From the NCBI GenBank assembly GCA_025961275.1, contig JAOQNJ010000001.1:4733353-4797352 (forward strand): DNA of 64,000 nucleotides, given 5' to 3'. This DNA is from Providencia alcalifaciens. Lineage in GTDB: Bacteria > Pseudomonadota > Gammaproteobacteria > Enterobacterales > Enterobacteriaceae. The translations under genes and the position numbers were made by a program. Below, one piece after another: positions 27,489 through 37,391 of this stretch; position 1 is the stretch's first letter; each line of letters opens with the position of its first letter. Below the pieces are notes generated by a model. It did not search any database. It was not told the origin of the DNA and saw only the letters and a program-made list of their open reading frames with translations.

Positions 27489-27774
27489 TTATTGTCTCCT
27501 TTTATTTGACGCTACCTCATGGCACGATATTTAATGCATCAAGTGTATTACCTAATGCGTTTATAAAAAGAGAGCTTTGAAGAAAATACTTTTGCGTTTT
27601 AGGCAATAATGAACAAGGTAAGCCTCTATCTTATCGCTATTGGTATTTTATGTAATCGCTATTAGTGTGATAAAGCGACGTTAGTTTTTGGTCTATCTTC
27701 GCTTGTCGCTAAGTACCTCTCGAATTAGTATGAAGATGTTTAACTCAGCAATTGTCGTATTTAAAGGAGTCCGC

Positions 27775-28536
27775 ATGGAGTGGCAAGCAAAACAATATTC
27801 TGTTTTTGATGAGCAAAGATCTCGCCCTGCTTATGATTTAGTCAATGCAATACCTAAGATAAATGCTCAAAATATTATTGATTTAGGCTGTGGTACTGGA
27901 AATTCGACTCAAGCTTTACTATCTCGTTATTCTGAACAAAGCATTATTGGCCTTGATAATTCAGAAACGATGCTAATCGAGGCTAAAAAACGACTTCCAC
28001 AAATAAATTTTAAATTAGCCGATATTTCTCAATGGGAAAGTGAACAAAAATATGACGTGATCTTTTCAAATGCAGCTTTACAGTGGCTACCCGATCATGC
28101 TTCGCTTTATACTCGATTAGTCAATAATCTTACCAAGGGGGGATATCTTGCAGTACAAACCCCCGATAATCTGCAAGAACCTCCGCATAAAATTGCCCTA
28201 GAAATCGCAGCATCAGAAAAATGGATTAATAAAATTGGGCATATCCATCACGAAGAAAGGCATAGCGTTGAATGGTATTTTTCTTTATTAAAGCCATTAG
28301 CCGCTGATATCAATATTTGGCGAACAACTTATTTTCACTTTATGAATGATATGAATGATATTGTTGAATGGTTTAAAGGAACTGCTCTACGCCCTTTTTT
28401 ATCGTTATTAAATGAAAATGAACGCGAAATTTTTTTAGAAGAATATAAAAGTAGATTATCTCAAGAATTTACAGAATTACCGATAGGGGGATTATTGTTA
28501 CCATTCCCGAGAACCTTTATCTTAGTTAAAAAATAA
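27775..28536 (+). CDS. tam: Trans-aconitate 2-methyltransferase
   Basis: SAM-dependent cytoplasmic enzyme that methylates trans-aconitate, relieving its inhibition of aconitase. The ATG at 27775 gives 253 residues (E. coli 252) with AAGGAG 6 bases upstream. Motifs: SAM-binding loop IIDLGCGTGNSTQALL, GLDNSETMLIEAKKRL, FSNAALQWLPDHASLY, LAVQTPDN and the conserved IWRTTYFHFM. The N-terminal extension to 27688 is not supported. Confidence 0.92.
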   Translation: MEWQAKQYSVFDEQRSRPAYDLVNAIPKINAQNIIDLGCGTGNSTQALLSRYSEQSIIGLDNSETMLIEAKKRLPQINFKLADISQWESEQKYDVIFSNAALQWLPDHASLYTRLVNNLTKGGYLAVQTPDNLQEPPHKIALEIAASEKWINKIGHIHHEERHSVEWYFSLLKPLAADINIWRTTYFHFMNDMNDIVEWFKGTALRPFLSLLNENEREIFLEEYKSRLSQEFTELPIGGLLLPFPRTFILVKK

Positions 28537-29407
28537 ACATCTAGTGTTTATATAATATAGCTATGATATGGTTAATATAAGGCTTAAATTAATTTATATG
28601 TTAGATTTACTTAAGCCTATTAAGTATCATCGAGTCCTGCCGTGCTTAATGTTATCGAAATCCTATATGACTGTTTTTACGTTATCTGCTAACTATACAT
28701 ATATATGGATTAAATATTTTTTATAGCATGACATCTCACATTTTCTGCCAATAAAAATTGACTGTAGCCCAGAGTACTTATCGTTTTTTTTTATAATTAC
28801 TATTAATTTTAATTACTTATCTTCTTGCGATACAGGTTCTTAACTGAGTCTGTAATTTGAAAAATGTTTCGAATTTAATCTATACAATAAATAATTAAAA
28901 ATATTCTATAAGAAAAATATAAATAAATGTAGGTAACAATAAAAAATAACTTACATTTAGTAAGTAATAAATGTGTTTACATTATATAATCGAAGTGTTA
29001 AATATCTTTTAAGGTTAATGTTAATTACACATAAAAACAATGATATTTCTATCCATAGTTTGAGTAAATAAAAACGATACGATGACATGTTGTACGCTGT
29101 TTATGACATTTTTTCGATTGTTTAGGTTTATTGCTAATAACAAATAATAAAGAATTTAATTTGAGTTTTTTCTATTTTGAGTGTTGAATAACACTATGTA
29201 ATTTAACATTTTAAGTTTGTTATTGAACTATATATGTTGATTTTAGACTTATTATTAAAAGTGAATTATAAATATTTTTTATGTTAATAAACTTGGATTT
29301 TTAATTTAGTGGTAGTTGATAGCCTATAATATTAGGTTTTATAGTTTGCTATAGTTTTTTCTCGATTATTCAGATTCATTGTTAATAACAAATAATAAGG
29401 GGTTTTT
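28537..29407. other. AT-rich intergenic region with a duplicated leader
   Basis: No gene. A stretch of about 45 bases ending in CTAATAACAAATAATAA at 29106-29152 recurs with roughly 80% identity at 29355-29401, where it forms the leader and ribosome site of the transporter binding-protein gene. The upstream copy has no start codon after it. The region otherwise shows only A/T runs. Confidence 0.5.
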
Positions 29408-30652
29408 ATGTCAAGAATAAAATGTCATTGCATCACTCTATCTCTAACATTGGCAGCTATATTGGTTATGTCATATTCGAATGTGATAGTAGCAGCGGAA
29501 AAATCAGTTAAAATTGGTTTGTTAGAGGATTCATCAGGTAATTTTGCATTACCTGTAATTTCTAAAATTTATGCAACTGAATTAGCTGTTGAAGAAATTA
29601 ACTCAAAAGGTGGAATTCTAGGTAAACCGATTGAGTTAATAAAATATGATACTCAATCCGATAATACCCGTTTCCAACAAATGGCTCGTAGATTAATTAA
29701 AAACGATAAAGTCGATGTCATTTTTGGTGCCTTTTCTAGTGCATCTCGGGAAGCTATTCGGCCTATTATGGATCGTGAAAAACAATTGTATTGGTATAAT
29801 AATCAATATGAGGGAGGTGTCTGTGATACCAATGTTTTTGTAACAGGTGCCGTACCCGAACAGCAATTTTCGACACTTCTTCCTTGGATGATGGAAAAAT
29901 ATGGCAAGAAAGTATACACCATTGCTGCTGATTATAATTTTGGTCAAATCTCAGCAGAGTGGGTGCGTAAGATAGTTAAAGAAAATGGCGGTGAAATGGT
30001 GGGAGAGGAGTTTCTTCCGCTGACTGTATCTCAATTTAGCCAAACAATTCAAAATATCCAAAAAGCAAAACCTGATTTTATTGTCACTTTATTAGTGGGT
30101 ACAACTCACTCATCTTATTATGAACAGCAAGCTGCTGCTAAATTGAATTTACCAATGGCAACTTCAAACACCGTAAGTCAGGCTTATGAACATATACGCT
30201 TTAAACCACCTGCTTTAAAAGATATGTATATCACCGCGAACTATATTGAAGAAGTTGATAGTGAAGCAAGTAATAAATTTAAAAAGAATTTCCGAATTAA
30301 ATTCCCCGATGAACCTTATATAAATCAAGAGGCAGCTAACGCTTATGATGCTGTTTATCTGTATAAAAAAGCGGTAGAGAAAGCAGGTTCTACGGATATG
30401 GTCAAAGTTAGAAAAGCATTGGAAAGTGGTGATATTTGTACCGATGGGCCATCAGGAAACGTCTGTATTGATCCTAAAAGCCACCATCTTACCCACAATA
30501 TTTATCTAGCTCATGTGAAAGCTGACCATAAAATAGAGATCCTTAAAGTCTGGAATGATATTAAACCTTATTGGCTTGGTGAGGTCGGATGTAATCTACC
30601 GGTTAAACCAGATACAAGTCAGTATACGCCTTCATCTCCACCTAAATCATAA
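29408..30652 (+). CDS. Urea/short-chain amide-type ABC transporter binding protein (UrtA/FmdD-like)
   Basis: 414 residues. A long signal peptide (CITLSLTLAAILVMSYSNVI, then VAAEK) precedes a Leu/Ile/Val-binding type fold: VKIGLLEDSSGNFALPVISK, ELAVEEINSKGGILGKPIEL, FGAFSSASREAIRPIMDREK, LYWYNNQYEGGVCDTNVFVT. The NNQYEGG motif is typical of the urea/amide branch (UrtA, FmdD, AmiC) rather than LivJ. First gene of a five-gene importer. Its ATG at 29408 follows AAGGGG. The ligand cannot be read from sequence. A nitrilase at the operon end suggests an amide, nitrile or related nitrogen compound. Confidence 0.85.
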   Translation: MSRIKCHCITLSLTLAAILVMSYSNVIVAAEKSVKIGLLEDSSGNFALPVISKIYATELAVEEINSKGGILGKPIELIKYDTQSDNTRFQQMARRLIKNDKVDVIFGAFSSASREAIRPIMDREKQLYWYNNQYEGGVCDTNVFVTGAVPEQQFSTLLPWMMEKYGKKVYTIAADYNFGQISAEWVRKIVKENGGEMVGEEFLPLTVSQFSQTIQNIQKAKPDFIVTLLVGTTHSSYYEQQAAAKLNLPMATSNTVSQAYEHIRFKPPALKDMYITANYIEEVDSEASNKFKKNFRIKFPDEPYINQEAANAYDAVYLYKKAVEKAGSTDMVKVRKALESGDICTDGPSGNVCIDPKSHHLTHNIYLAHVKADHKIEILKVWNDIKPYWLGEVGCNLPVKPDTSQYTPSSPPKS

Positions 30653-30696
30653 TTTCGCTTTGATTTCTGAAAACGCTGAGTTTTGAGTTATTTCCT

Positions 30697-30847
30697 GTCT
30701 ATACCCAAAATAACTCAAGATGAATATAGGTAATAAGCTAAGTGACCCCTCAGCAAACCCCGAGAAGCATCAATGATAATGTAACTCGGGTCGAGCAGTT
30801 AACTTCGCTTTACATATAGCCAACAGCAGCTTAAGTATGACGAGAAT
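30697..30847 (-). repeat. Copy A of a dispersed enterobacterial palindromic repeat
   Basis: Begins CTATACCCAAAATAACTCAA and ends CAGCTTAAGTATGACGAGAA. Read on the minus strand it matches the copy before msrP (41121-41252) at both ends (CGTCATACTT.AA... and CTTGA.TTATTT). About 150 bp, imperfectly self-complementary, lying between the binding-protein and permease genes. Confidence 0.6.
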
Positions 30848-30883
30848 AAATGCTTCTATTAGAAAAATATGGGGCGTGAAAAC

Positions 30884-31753
30884 ATGTCGACAATTTCTAT
30901 TATTTACTCTGTTATTTATCAATTCGGCGATAATTTTGCTTATCTTGTTTTGGCATCATTAGGATTGGCAGTAATTTTCGGCATGATGGGAGTGATTAAC
31001 CTCGCTCATGGTGAGTTTATTATGTGTGGTGCATATGTCACGATCACAATGAATAAATTAGGTATTTCTTTGCCTCTCGCGATGATATTAGGGGCGTTAA
31101 CAGCAGCCTGCACAGGTGTGATCATTGAAAGGCTGATCGTGCGACATCTTTACGATCGGTTATATGACTCAGTGGTGGCAACATGGGCTATCAGCTTGAT
31201 TGTTCAGCAGAGCATGTTACTACTTGCTGGGCCCTCATTAGAGGGACTTTCAACGCCTTTCGATTCCTTTACGCTAGGTGAATATTCATTTTCAATTTAT
31301 CGGGCCTTATTACCGTTATTTGCTATCGCTATTTTAGCTGTTTTGTATTGGCTGTTCTTTCACACTAATTATGGGGTTTGCTCTAGAGCCACGATCCAAA
31401 ATGCACGGATGGCTTCTTGTTTAGGTTTGAAAACTGAACGTATTTATATACTGACTTTCGCGTTAGGGGCAGGGCTTGCGGGTTTAGCTGGAGCGATATA
31501 TGCACCCACCTTGGCGGCTGTACCAACGATGGGAGGCAATTTTATTGTACAAGCGTTCGTTTCAGTTGTTGTTGGTAGCACTAATGTACTCGTTGGAACA
31601 ATCCCCGCTGCTGCCGTCTTGGGGACAATTCAAACGGGGTTAAATTCTTGGTATGGGCAACTTGCTGGGCAGATTGGACTTTTAGTTACCGCTGTTTTAG
31701 TTATTCGCTTACTGCCAAATGGTGTTAGCAGCTTATTCACACGTAGTCGTTAG
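30884..31753 (+). CDS. ABC transporter inner membrane permease, LivH/UrtB-like
   Basis: 289 residues from the ATG at 30884 (an ATG at 30869 adds five). Multi-pass membrane protein with family motifs ASLGLAVIFGMMGVINLAHG EFIM, GVIIERLIVRHLYDRLYDSV, LPLFAIAILAVLYWLFFHTN and the EAA-like loop RMASCLGLKTERIYILTFAL, GAGLAGLAGAIYAPTLAAVP. First of two permeases that form the pore with the UrtC-like partner. Confidence 0.88.
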   Translation: MSTISIIYSVIYQFGDNFAYLVLASLGLAVIFGMMGVINLAHGEFIMCGAYVTITMNKLGISLPLAMILGALTAACTGVIIERLIVRHLYDRLYDSVVATWAISLIVQQSMLLLAGPSLEGLSTPFDSFTLGEYSFSIYRALLPLFAIAILAVLYWLFFHTNYGVCSRATIQNARMASCLGLKTERIYILTFALGAGLAGLAGAIYAPTLAAVPTMGGNFIVQAFVSVVVGSTNVLVGTIPAAAVLGTIQTGLNSWYGQLAGQIGLLVTAVLVIRLLPNGVSSLFTRSR

Positions 31754-31762
31754 GGTGTGAAG

Positions 31763-32839
31763 ATGAATCTTGTCTCTACGCGTTTATCTATAAGGGATGC
31801 ATTAAAGCAGGCTTTCGTGACAACCAAAGCATTTGGTATTTTATTATTTATTATCGCCTTATTACTACCAAATATCGTTGATGCGGTGTTAATCGGCGAT
31901 TTTACCTATTTTATGTTATGGACTTTTTGCGCTATTGGGCTTGCGATGATGTGGGGTTATGGCGGTATTCTTTCCTTTGGCCAAACCGCATTTTTCGGGA
32001 TAGCAGGATATGCCTATGGGATATTAACTATAAATTATGGTGATGGGGCTTTATCCACATGGTCAGGGCTTCTATTTGCCTTATTAATGGCAATTTTGGC
32101 GGCGATGATATTGGGTTATTTTATGTTTTATGGGGGGATCACGGGTGTTTTCATTGGTATTGTCACACTCTCGACAACCTTAGTGCTTGAGACATTTATG
32201 TCGCAAACTGCTGGCGCTCAGTGGGCGATAGGTAGTGCACGATTAAATGGCTTTAATGGTATGAGTGGCATGCCGCCCCTCTCATTGTTTGAATGGGAAG
32301 GGACCCTTTTAACACTCGAAGGTAATGGATTTTATTATTTAATCCTAATTTTGCTAGCAGGTGTTTATTTATTAGTGAATCGGTTATTAAACTCCAGTTT
32401 CGGTCTAACTCTAGCATCAATTCGTGATAACCCAAGACGGGCTGAAATGCTGGGAATTGATATACGTCGATATCAATTACTAGTATTTGTGCTAGGTGGT
32501 ATGTTATCTGGTTTATCGGGCGCACTTTATACCATTTGGGGGTCTTACATTACCCCGTCATCAATGGGATTGACTGCCGCTGCTATGCCGGTTATTTGGG
32601 TTGCCGCTGCCGGAAGGAAAAATATATTTATGACAATAGTCATGACCGTACTGCTGGTATGGCTATCCCAGTGGTTGGCGGTTTATGGTCAAGAATATGC
32701 AATGATTTTACTGGGTATGATTTTACTCTTTGTTATTTTAGCTGCTCCCAATGGGGTATTACCTTGGATATTAGGAAAAATGACGGGATTATTCTCTGAG
32801 AATAATATGGCGAAAAATCACCCTAAGGAAAAAAAATAA
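31763..32839 (+). CDS. ABC transporter inner membrane permease, LivM/UrtC-like
   Basis: 358 residues from the ATG at 31763, ten bases after the previous stop. About nine hydrophobic segments. Motifs: GLAMMWGYGGILSFGQTAFF GIAGYAYGIL, SFGLTLASIRDNPRRAEMLG IDIRRYQLLVFVLGGMLSGL. The SFGQTAFFG form is usual in this branch. The stop overlaps the next start (TAATG). Confidence 0.88.
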   Translation: MNLVSTRLSIRDALKQAFVTTKAFGILLFIIALLLPNIVDAVLIGDFTYFMLWTFCAIGLAMMWGYGGILSFGQTAFFGIAGYAYGILTINYGDGALSTWSGLLFALLMAILAAMILGYFMFYGGITGVFIGIVTLSTTLVLETFMSQTAGAQWAIGSARLNGFNGMSGMPPLSLFEWEGTLLTLEGNGFYYLILILLAGVYLLVNRLLNSSFGLTLASIRDNPRRAEMLGIDIRRYQLLVFVLGGMLSGLSGALYTIWGSYITPSSMGLTAAAMPVIWVAAAGRKNIFMTIVMTVLLVWLSQWLAVYGQEYAMILLGMILLFVILAAPNGVLPWILGKMTGLFSENNMAKNHPKEKK

Positions 32840-33573
32840 TGAGTGATCTGCATCCTGAGATTTTCCTAGAAACGAATATGCTAAGTAAAAAAATTGGCGG
32901 TATTCAAATTATTAATCAAGTCAATATGCAAATTTGCCGAGGAGAAGTACATTGTGTCATCGGTCCTAATGGGGCAGGTAAAAGTACTTTTTTTAAATTG
33001 TTAACTGGGGAGTACTCTCGTTCTAGTGGTGATATTCACTTTTTAAATCAGTGTATTAATAAATTACCACCATTCAAACGTATCAAAATGGGGATGGGAA
33101 TTAAATTTCAAATACCTGGTATATTTTCAGAATTGACAGTGCATGAACATCTCAAACTTTCATTGAGTCATTTACGGCCAGAAATTCATAAAACACCGGA
33201 TGATATTGATAATTTATTACAACGTTTTAATTTAACAGATGAATACAAACAGCCTGCGGGCAATTTATCGCATGGAAAAAAACAGTGGTTAGAAATAGCC
33301 ATGGCTGTCTCACTACAACCTAAAATATTAATGTTAGATGAACCCGTAGCGGGTTTATCGATTGATGAAACTTATGTGACTGGGGAATTGATTAAACAAA
33401 TGCAAAGTGATGGGCTGACGTTGGTAGTTATAGAACATGATATGACATTTGTACGCCAAATTGCTTCACAAGTTACAGTATTACATGGCGGTCAAGTATT
33501 TGCATATGGCAATACGGATCAAGTACTCGCGCGTGAAGATGTTGCACGCATTTATTCGGGAAATGCGATATGA
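32839..33573 (+). CDS. ABC transporter ATP-binding protein, LivG/UrtD-like
   Basis: 244 residues. Walker A VIGPNGAGKSTFFKLLTG near residues 40-57, Q-loop GIKFQIPGIFSEL, signature LSHGKKQWLEIAMAV (LSHGK in place of LSGGQ, as usual in UrtD), Walker B PKILMLDEPVAGLS and H-loop VVIEHDMTFVRQIA. Overlaps both neighbours (TAATG upstream, ATGA downstream). Confidence 0.9.
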   Translation: MSDLHPEIFLETNMLSKKIGGIQIINQVNMQICRGEVHCVIGPNGAGKSTFFKLLTGEYSRSSGDIHFLNQCINKLPPFKRIKMGMGIKFQIPGIFSELTVHEHLKLSLSHLRPEIHKTPDDIDNLLQRFNLTDEYKQPAGNLSHGKKQWLEIAMAVSLQPKILMLDEPVAGLSIDETYVTGELIKQMQSDGLTLVVIEHDMTFVRQIASQVTVLHGGQVFAYGNTDQVLAREDVARIYSGNAI

Positions 33574-34289
33574 ATAATGTGATGCTAAAGGTTCAACTCC
33601 TAAAGGGAGGCTATAATAGTGGTCAGGTGTTAAATGGTGTCACGTTTGAACTTCAATTAGGTGAAATTCTCGGTATTATTGGACGTAATTGCGTAGGAAA
33701 AACAACACTTATGCGTTCATTGATTGGAATAATAAAAGCACAACATGGAAGTATTGTACTAGCGGATACCGATGTAACGCATTTAACACCACAACAACGA
33801 GTACATTTAGGTATAGGGTATGTACCACAAGGGCGTGAAATTTTCAGCGGATTAACCGTCGCAGAGAATTTACAAGTCAGCATGCAATTAATACGTAAAA
33901 AGCCCCAATTTGCCAATGAATTACAGGAGCGGGTTCTCAACTATTTTCCAAGTTTACGGCAACGCCTAAAACAAAAAGCAGGCACAATGAGTGGAGGCGA
34001 ACAACAACAATTGGCAATTGCGCGCGCTTTGGTGGGGGCGCCTAAAGTGTTGTTATTAGATGAACCTTCAGAAGGTGTTCAACCCTCGATCATTAATACA
34101 ATTACCGATACGTTACAGCGTATTAGCGTGGATCTACGAGTTGCTATTATTTTGGTTGAGCAAAACATTTCGATGATCCAACGTGCAACTCAGCGATGCC
34201 TAGTAATGGATAAAGGCATCATTATTAAAGAGCTTGATAATAATGAATTGAATAACAATATACTCATTTATCGCTATTTAGCAATATGA
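33570..34289 (+). CDS. ABC transporter ATP-binding protein, LivF/UrtE-like
   Basis: 239 residues. Walker A IIGRNCVGKTTLMRSLIG (most relatives have GRNGVGKTT, here Cys replaces the Gly), Q-loop GIGYVPQGREIFSGLTVAEN, signature MSGGEQQQLAIARAL, Walker B PKVLLLDEPSEGVQPSII and H-loop-type IILVEQNISMIQRA. Completes the heterodimeric ATPase. Start in an ATGA overlap with the preceding gene. Confidence 0.9.
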   Translation: MNNVMLKVQLLKGGYNSGQVLNGVTFELQLGEILGIIGRNCVGKTTLMRSLIGIIKAQHGSIVLADTDVTHLTPQQRVHLGIGYVPQGREIFSGLTVAENLQVSMQLIRKKPQFANELQERVLNYFPSLRQRLKQKAGTMSGGEQQQLAIARALVGAPKVLLLDEPSEGVQPSIINTITDTLQRISVDLRVAIILVEQNISMIQRATQRCLVMDKGIIIKELDNNELNNNILIYRYLAI

Positions 34290-34525
34290 GAAATTCTAAA
34301 TAATATATATCGTAAATCACTATAATAAAAAACAACACTACAATAAGATCTGTTGTTAATTAGATTTTTAATTTTTTTTAAATTAAAGCTAATCAGGAAT
34401 TAATGTATTTAAATATAAAAATTAAAATGTAAGAGTCTATTAATTAATAATTTAAATTTATTTTTATAAATTGGTAATAGTTAGCTAATTTAATCCAGTA
34501 ATCACCGACTACTAATGAGGTTTTT

Positions 34526-36190
34526 ATGCACACAACTCCTTTTCTTGCCGCTGTAATTCAATTCGAACCCACGCTGGGGGCTAAGAATTCTAATATTGAT
34601 AAGTTGTTAACCTTAGTTGAGGAAGCAGCACAACAGGGTGCAAAATTAATTACTACGCCGGAAATGGCAACAACAGGCTATTGTTGGTATGACCGTGAAG
34701 AAGTTACACCAATGGTTGAAACTGTTCCAGGTGACAGTACCGATCGTTTTTACGAATTAGCACAACGTTACCAGTGTTATATTGTTTTAGGAATGCCTGA
34801 AGTTGATATAGAAACATCATTATATTACAACAGTGCAGTATTAATCGGTCCAGATGGAATTATTGGTTGTCACCGAAAAAGTCATCCTTTTATTGCAGAA
34901 CCTAAATGGGCGGCTGCGGGGGAAAATCATAAGGTATTTGACACTCCATTAGGCCGAATTGGTTTATTAGTGTGTATGGATATTCAATTTCCAGAAACAA
35001 CTACGTTGCTTGCGTTAGAAAAAGTTGATGTTATTTGCCATATCAGTAATTGGCTTATGGAGCGAACGCCAGCACCTTTTTGGATTAGCCGAGCCGTAGA
35101 GAATAGTTGCTATCTACTGGAAAGCAACCGCTGGGGGCTTGAACGTGGCGTTAAATTCAGTGGCGGGAGTTGCATTATTGAGCCAGATGGAAATATAGCG
35201 GCTGTGATTGATGGTGGTGATGGAATTGCTTATTCTGAGATAGATACTAACCGTAGCCGTCAAGGTCAGGTTTTAGGTGAGTCAGTATTTCTTCAACGTC
35301 GCGCTGAATGCTATACCTTATTAATGAGTGATAGCTTTTTATGGAATCCACAAGAATTCTTTGGCTTATATGGCAAGAAACCTCTACCTAACGGCAAAAA
35401 AAGTTTGATTAGTGTGGCGCAATTCTCTCCGACCGATAACGTTGATGATAACTTAACGCAGATTATCAACATAACCGAATCTTTGGTACACAAATCTGCA
35501 AGCGAACTGATTGTCTTTCCTGAATTAGCATTAACCGGTGATTATAGCCGAGGCCACAATGCACAAGATAGGCAAAGCGAAGCGTTAATAACATTAACTA
35601 AATTAGCGATGAAATTAAGAGTTTATCTAGTCATTGGGCTATCAGAGAAACACGACGATAAGCTTTATAATAGTCAAATGCTATTTGGCCCACAGGGTAT
35701 AGAAGGGCACTATCATCAAATACATTTAGCAGCTGAACAACAAGGTTGGGCGACAGCAGGAGGCGAGTGGAGAACATTTGATACGCCTATGGGTCGTATA
35801 GGTCTCCTTTTAGGGAATGATGCATTATTCCCTGAATCCAGTCGTATTTTGGCGTTAATGGGATGCGATATTATTGCGTGTTCTGCAGCACTTAAAGGCG
35901 GATTTATTGGTGGTCATCTAGGGAGTAAAGTACTGCAAAATTATCCGATACCGACAGGTGTAGACCCGCTTCATTGGCACTTATTCAGAACTCGTGCAGG
36001 GGAAAATAACGTGTACTTTGTTTTTGCTAATGTGACTGATAGCGAGAATAAAAGCGGGGGATATAGTGGAATTTTTGGCCCAGAAACATTTACATTTCCA
36101 CGAAATGAACACATATTATGGCAAGAAGAAGAAGAGACTAGCCAGCAAATCGATACTCGTTCATTGCCTGGTAGCCCTGATCTGCTTTAA
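34526..36190 (+). CDS. Tandem carbon-nitrogen hydrolase (nitrilase superfamily), second domain degenerate
   Basis: 554 residues, twice the usual length, made of two nitrilase-fold domains. Domain 1 (1-~285) has the full Glu-Lys-Cys triad: Glu46 in TTPEMATTGYCWYD, Lys118 in GCHRKSHPFIAEPKWAAAGE, Cys150 in LLVCMDIQFPE. Domain 2 (~290-554) keeps Glu333 in VFPELALTGDYS, but aligned Lys is Gln398 (GHYHQIHLAAEQQGWATAGG) and aligned Cys is Gly430 (LLLGNDALFPE), so it should be catalytically dead. It lies 236 bases after the importer genes on the same strand and probably hydrolyses the imported amide or nitrile. The exact reaction is unknown. Confidence 0.85.
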   Translation: MHTTPFLAAVIQFEPTLGAKNSNIDKLLTLVEEAAQQGAKLITTPEMATTGYCWYDREEVTPMVETVPGDSTDRFYELAQRYQCYIVLGMPEVDIETSLYYNSAVLIGPDGIIGCHRKSHPFIAEPKWAAAGENHKVFDTPLGRIGLLVCMDIQFPETTTLLALEKVDVICHISNWLMERTPAPFWISRAVENSCYLLESNRWGLERGVKFSGGSCIIEPDGNIAAVIDGGDGIAYSEIDTNRSRQGQVLGESVFLQRRAECYTLLMSDSFLWNPQEFFGLYGKKPLPNGKKSLISVAQFSPTDNVDDNLTQIINITESLVHKSASELIVFPELALTGDYSRGHNAQDRQSEALITLTKLAMKLRVYLVIGLSEKHDDKLYNSQMLFGPQGIEGHYHQIHLAAEQQGWATAGGEWRTFDTPMGRIGLLLGNDALFPESSRILALMGCDIIACSAALKGGFIGGHLGSKVLQNYPIPTGVDPLHWHLFRTRAGENNVYFVFANVTDSENKSGGYSGIFGPETFTFPRNEHILWQEEEETSQQIDTRSLPGSPDLL

Positions 36191-36195
36191 TCAAA

Positions 36196-37391
36196 CAGGA
36201 CACTTTAATAATGGAATATAATCCAATTATTGAGGTGTTAAATGAAAAAACGAACAAACAGGTTTTATACTACTGAGTTTAAGTAAGAAGCGGTCGCATT
36301 AGTCACCGAACAAGGTTATAGCGTCCCAAAAGCGGCAGCTTCATTAGGGATCACCGATAAATTACTTTATAACTGGAAAGCAAAATTCGATGCTGAACAA
36401 TCCGGTAGCAGCTTGAATGCCGATGAGAGAGCTGAGCTATTAAGGCTTCGAAAAGAAAATAAAGAACTTAGGATGGAGAAAGAGATCCTAAAAAAAGCCA
36501 GCGCCCTCCTGCTAAAGGAAACCAAGTAGCGTTTAAAACGATTAAGCAATTATCTTCACAGTTTCCCGTGCTGAAGCTCTGCAAGTTAATGAAAATAAGT
36601 CGTTCTGCCTACTATGCTTGGCTTAAACGCCCAGCAAAATTGATCACCGCAGAACAACTTAGCCTGTACCGCAGAGCCAAAGCTATCTTTGAACAGAGTC
36701 GAAATAGCTTAGGTTATAGAACGTTACGTAAACGGTTATGCAAAGAGGGCTTTAGCGTGAGTGCTTATGGCGTTCAAAAGCTAATGGCTCAGCTTGGCCT
36801 AGTCGTCACTCAGCGCGTTGCTTACAAAGTCACCACAAAACGCAAACACAGTGATGCCGTAGCCGATAATTTGCTCAATCAAAATTTTAATCCTCACGCA
36901 CCTAACGAAGTGTGGGCGGGTGATGTGACCTATTTAAAAACAGGGGAAGGCTGGATGTATTTAGCCATCGTGATGGACTTATACTCACGCCGTATTGTGG
37001 GTTGGCATATCGATAAACGAATGACGGCAGATTTAGTCAGTAAAGCCTTGATGAAAGCGTATAACTTACGCCAGCCCGAAAAAGGCTTAGTCTTTCATAG
37101 TGATAGAGGCTCTCAATATACGAGTAAGCGATATCGCCGCTTGCTAACAAGCTATGGTATTAGGGCAAGCATGGGTGATGTTGGAGCCTGTTGGGATAAC
37201 GCCGTTGTAGAACGATTTTTTGGCAGTTTAAAACACGATTGGGTACTGAAAATCCCTCAGCCGACTCGGAAACAGATGAAAGAAGATGTTATCGCGTATA
37301 TGCGCTATTACAACCTAGAAAGGTTTCATACTGCCAACGGTGATCTGTCCCCAATTGAGTATGAACAAAATTCCTTAAGAAAAGTGTCCTG
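36196..37391 (+). mobile_element. IS3-family insertion sequence
   Basis: About 1.2 kb bounded by inverted ends CAGGACACTTT (36196-36206) and AAAGTGTCCTG (37381-37391). It contains overlapping orfA and orfB with an A-tract frameshift site. I see no clear target duplication, and the flanking LysR gene lacks its 3' end on the far side, so a deletion accompanied or followed insertion. Confidence 0.85.
36242..36529 (+). pseudogene. IS3-family orfA with early nonsense codon
   Basis: MKKRTNRFYTTEFK, TAA at 36284 (relatives read FKQEAVAL, so CAA to TAA), then in frame EAVALVTEQGYSVPKAAASL, the HTH, and a leucine-zipper-like EELLRLRKENKELRMEKEIL ending at TAG 36527. An A7-G run at 36490-36497 supplies the A AAA AAG slippery site for -1 frameshifting into orfB. 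The stop at codon 15 should abolish full transposase. Confidence 0.8.
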
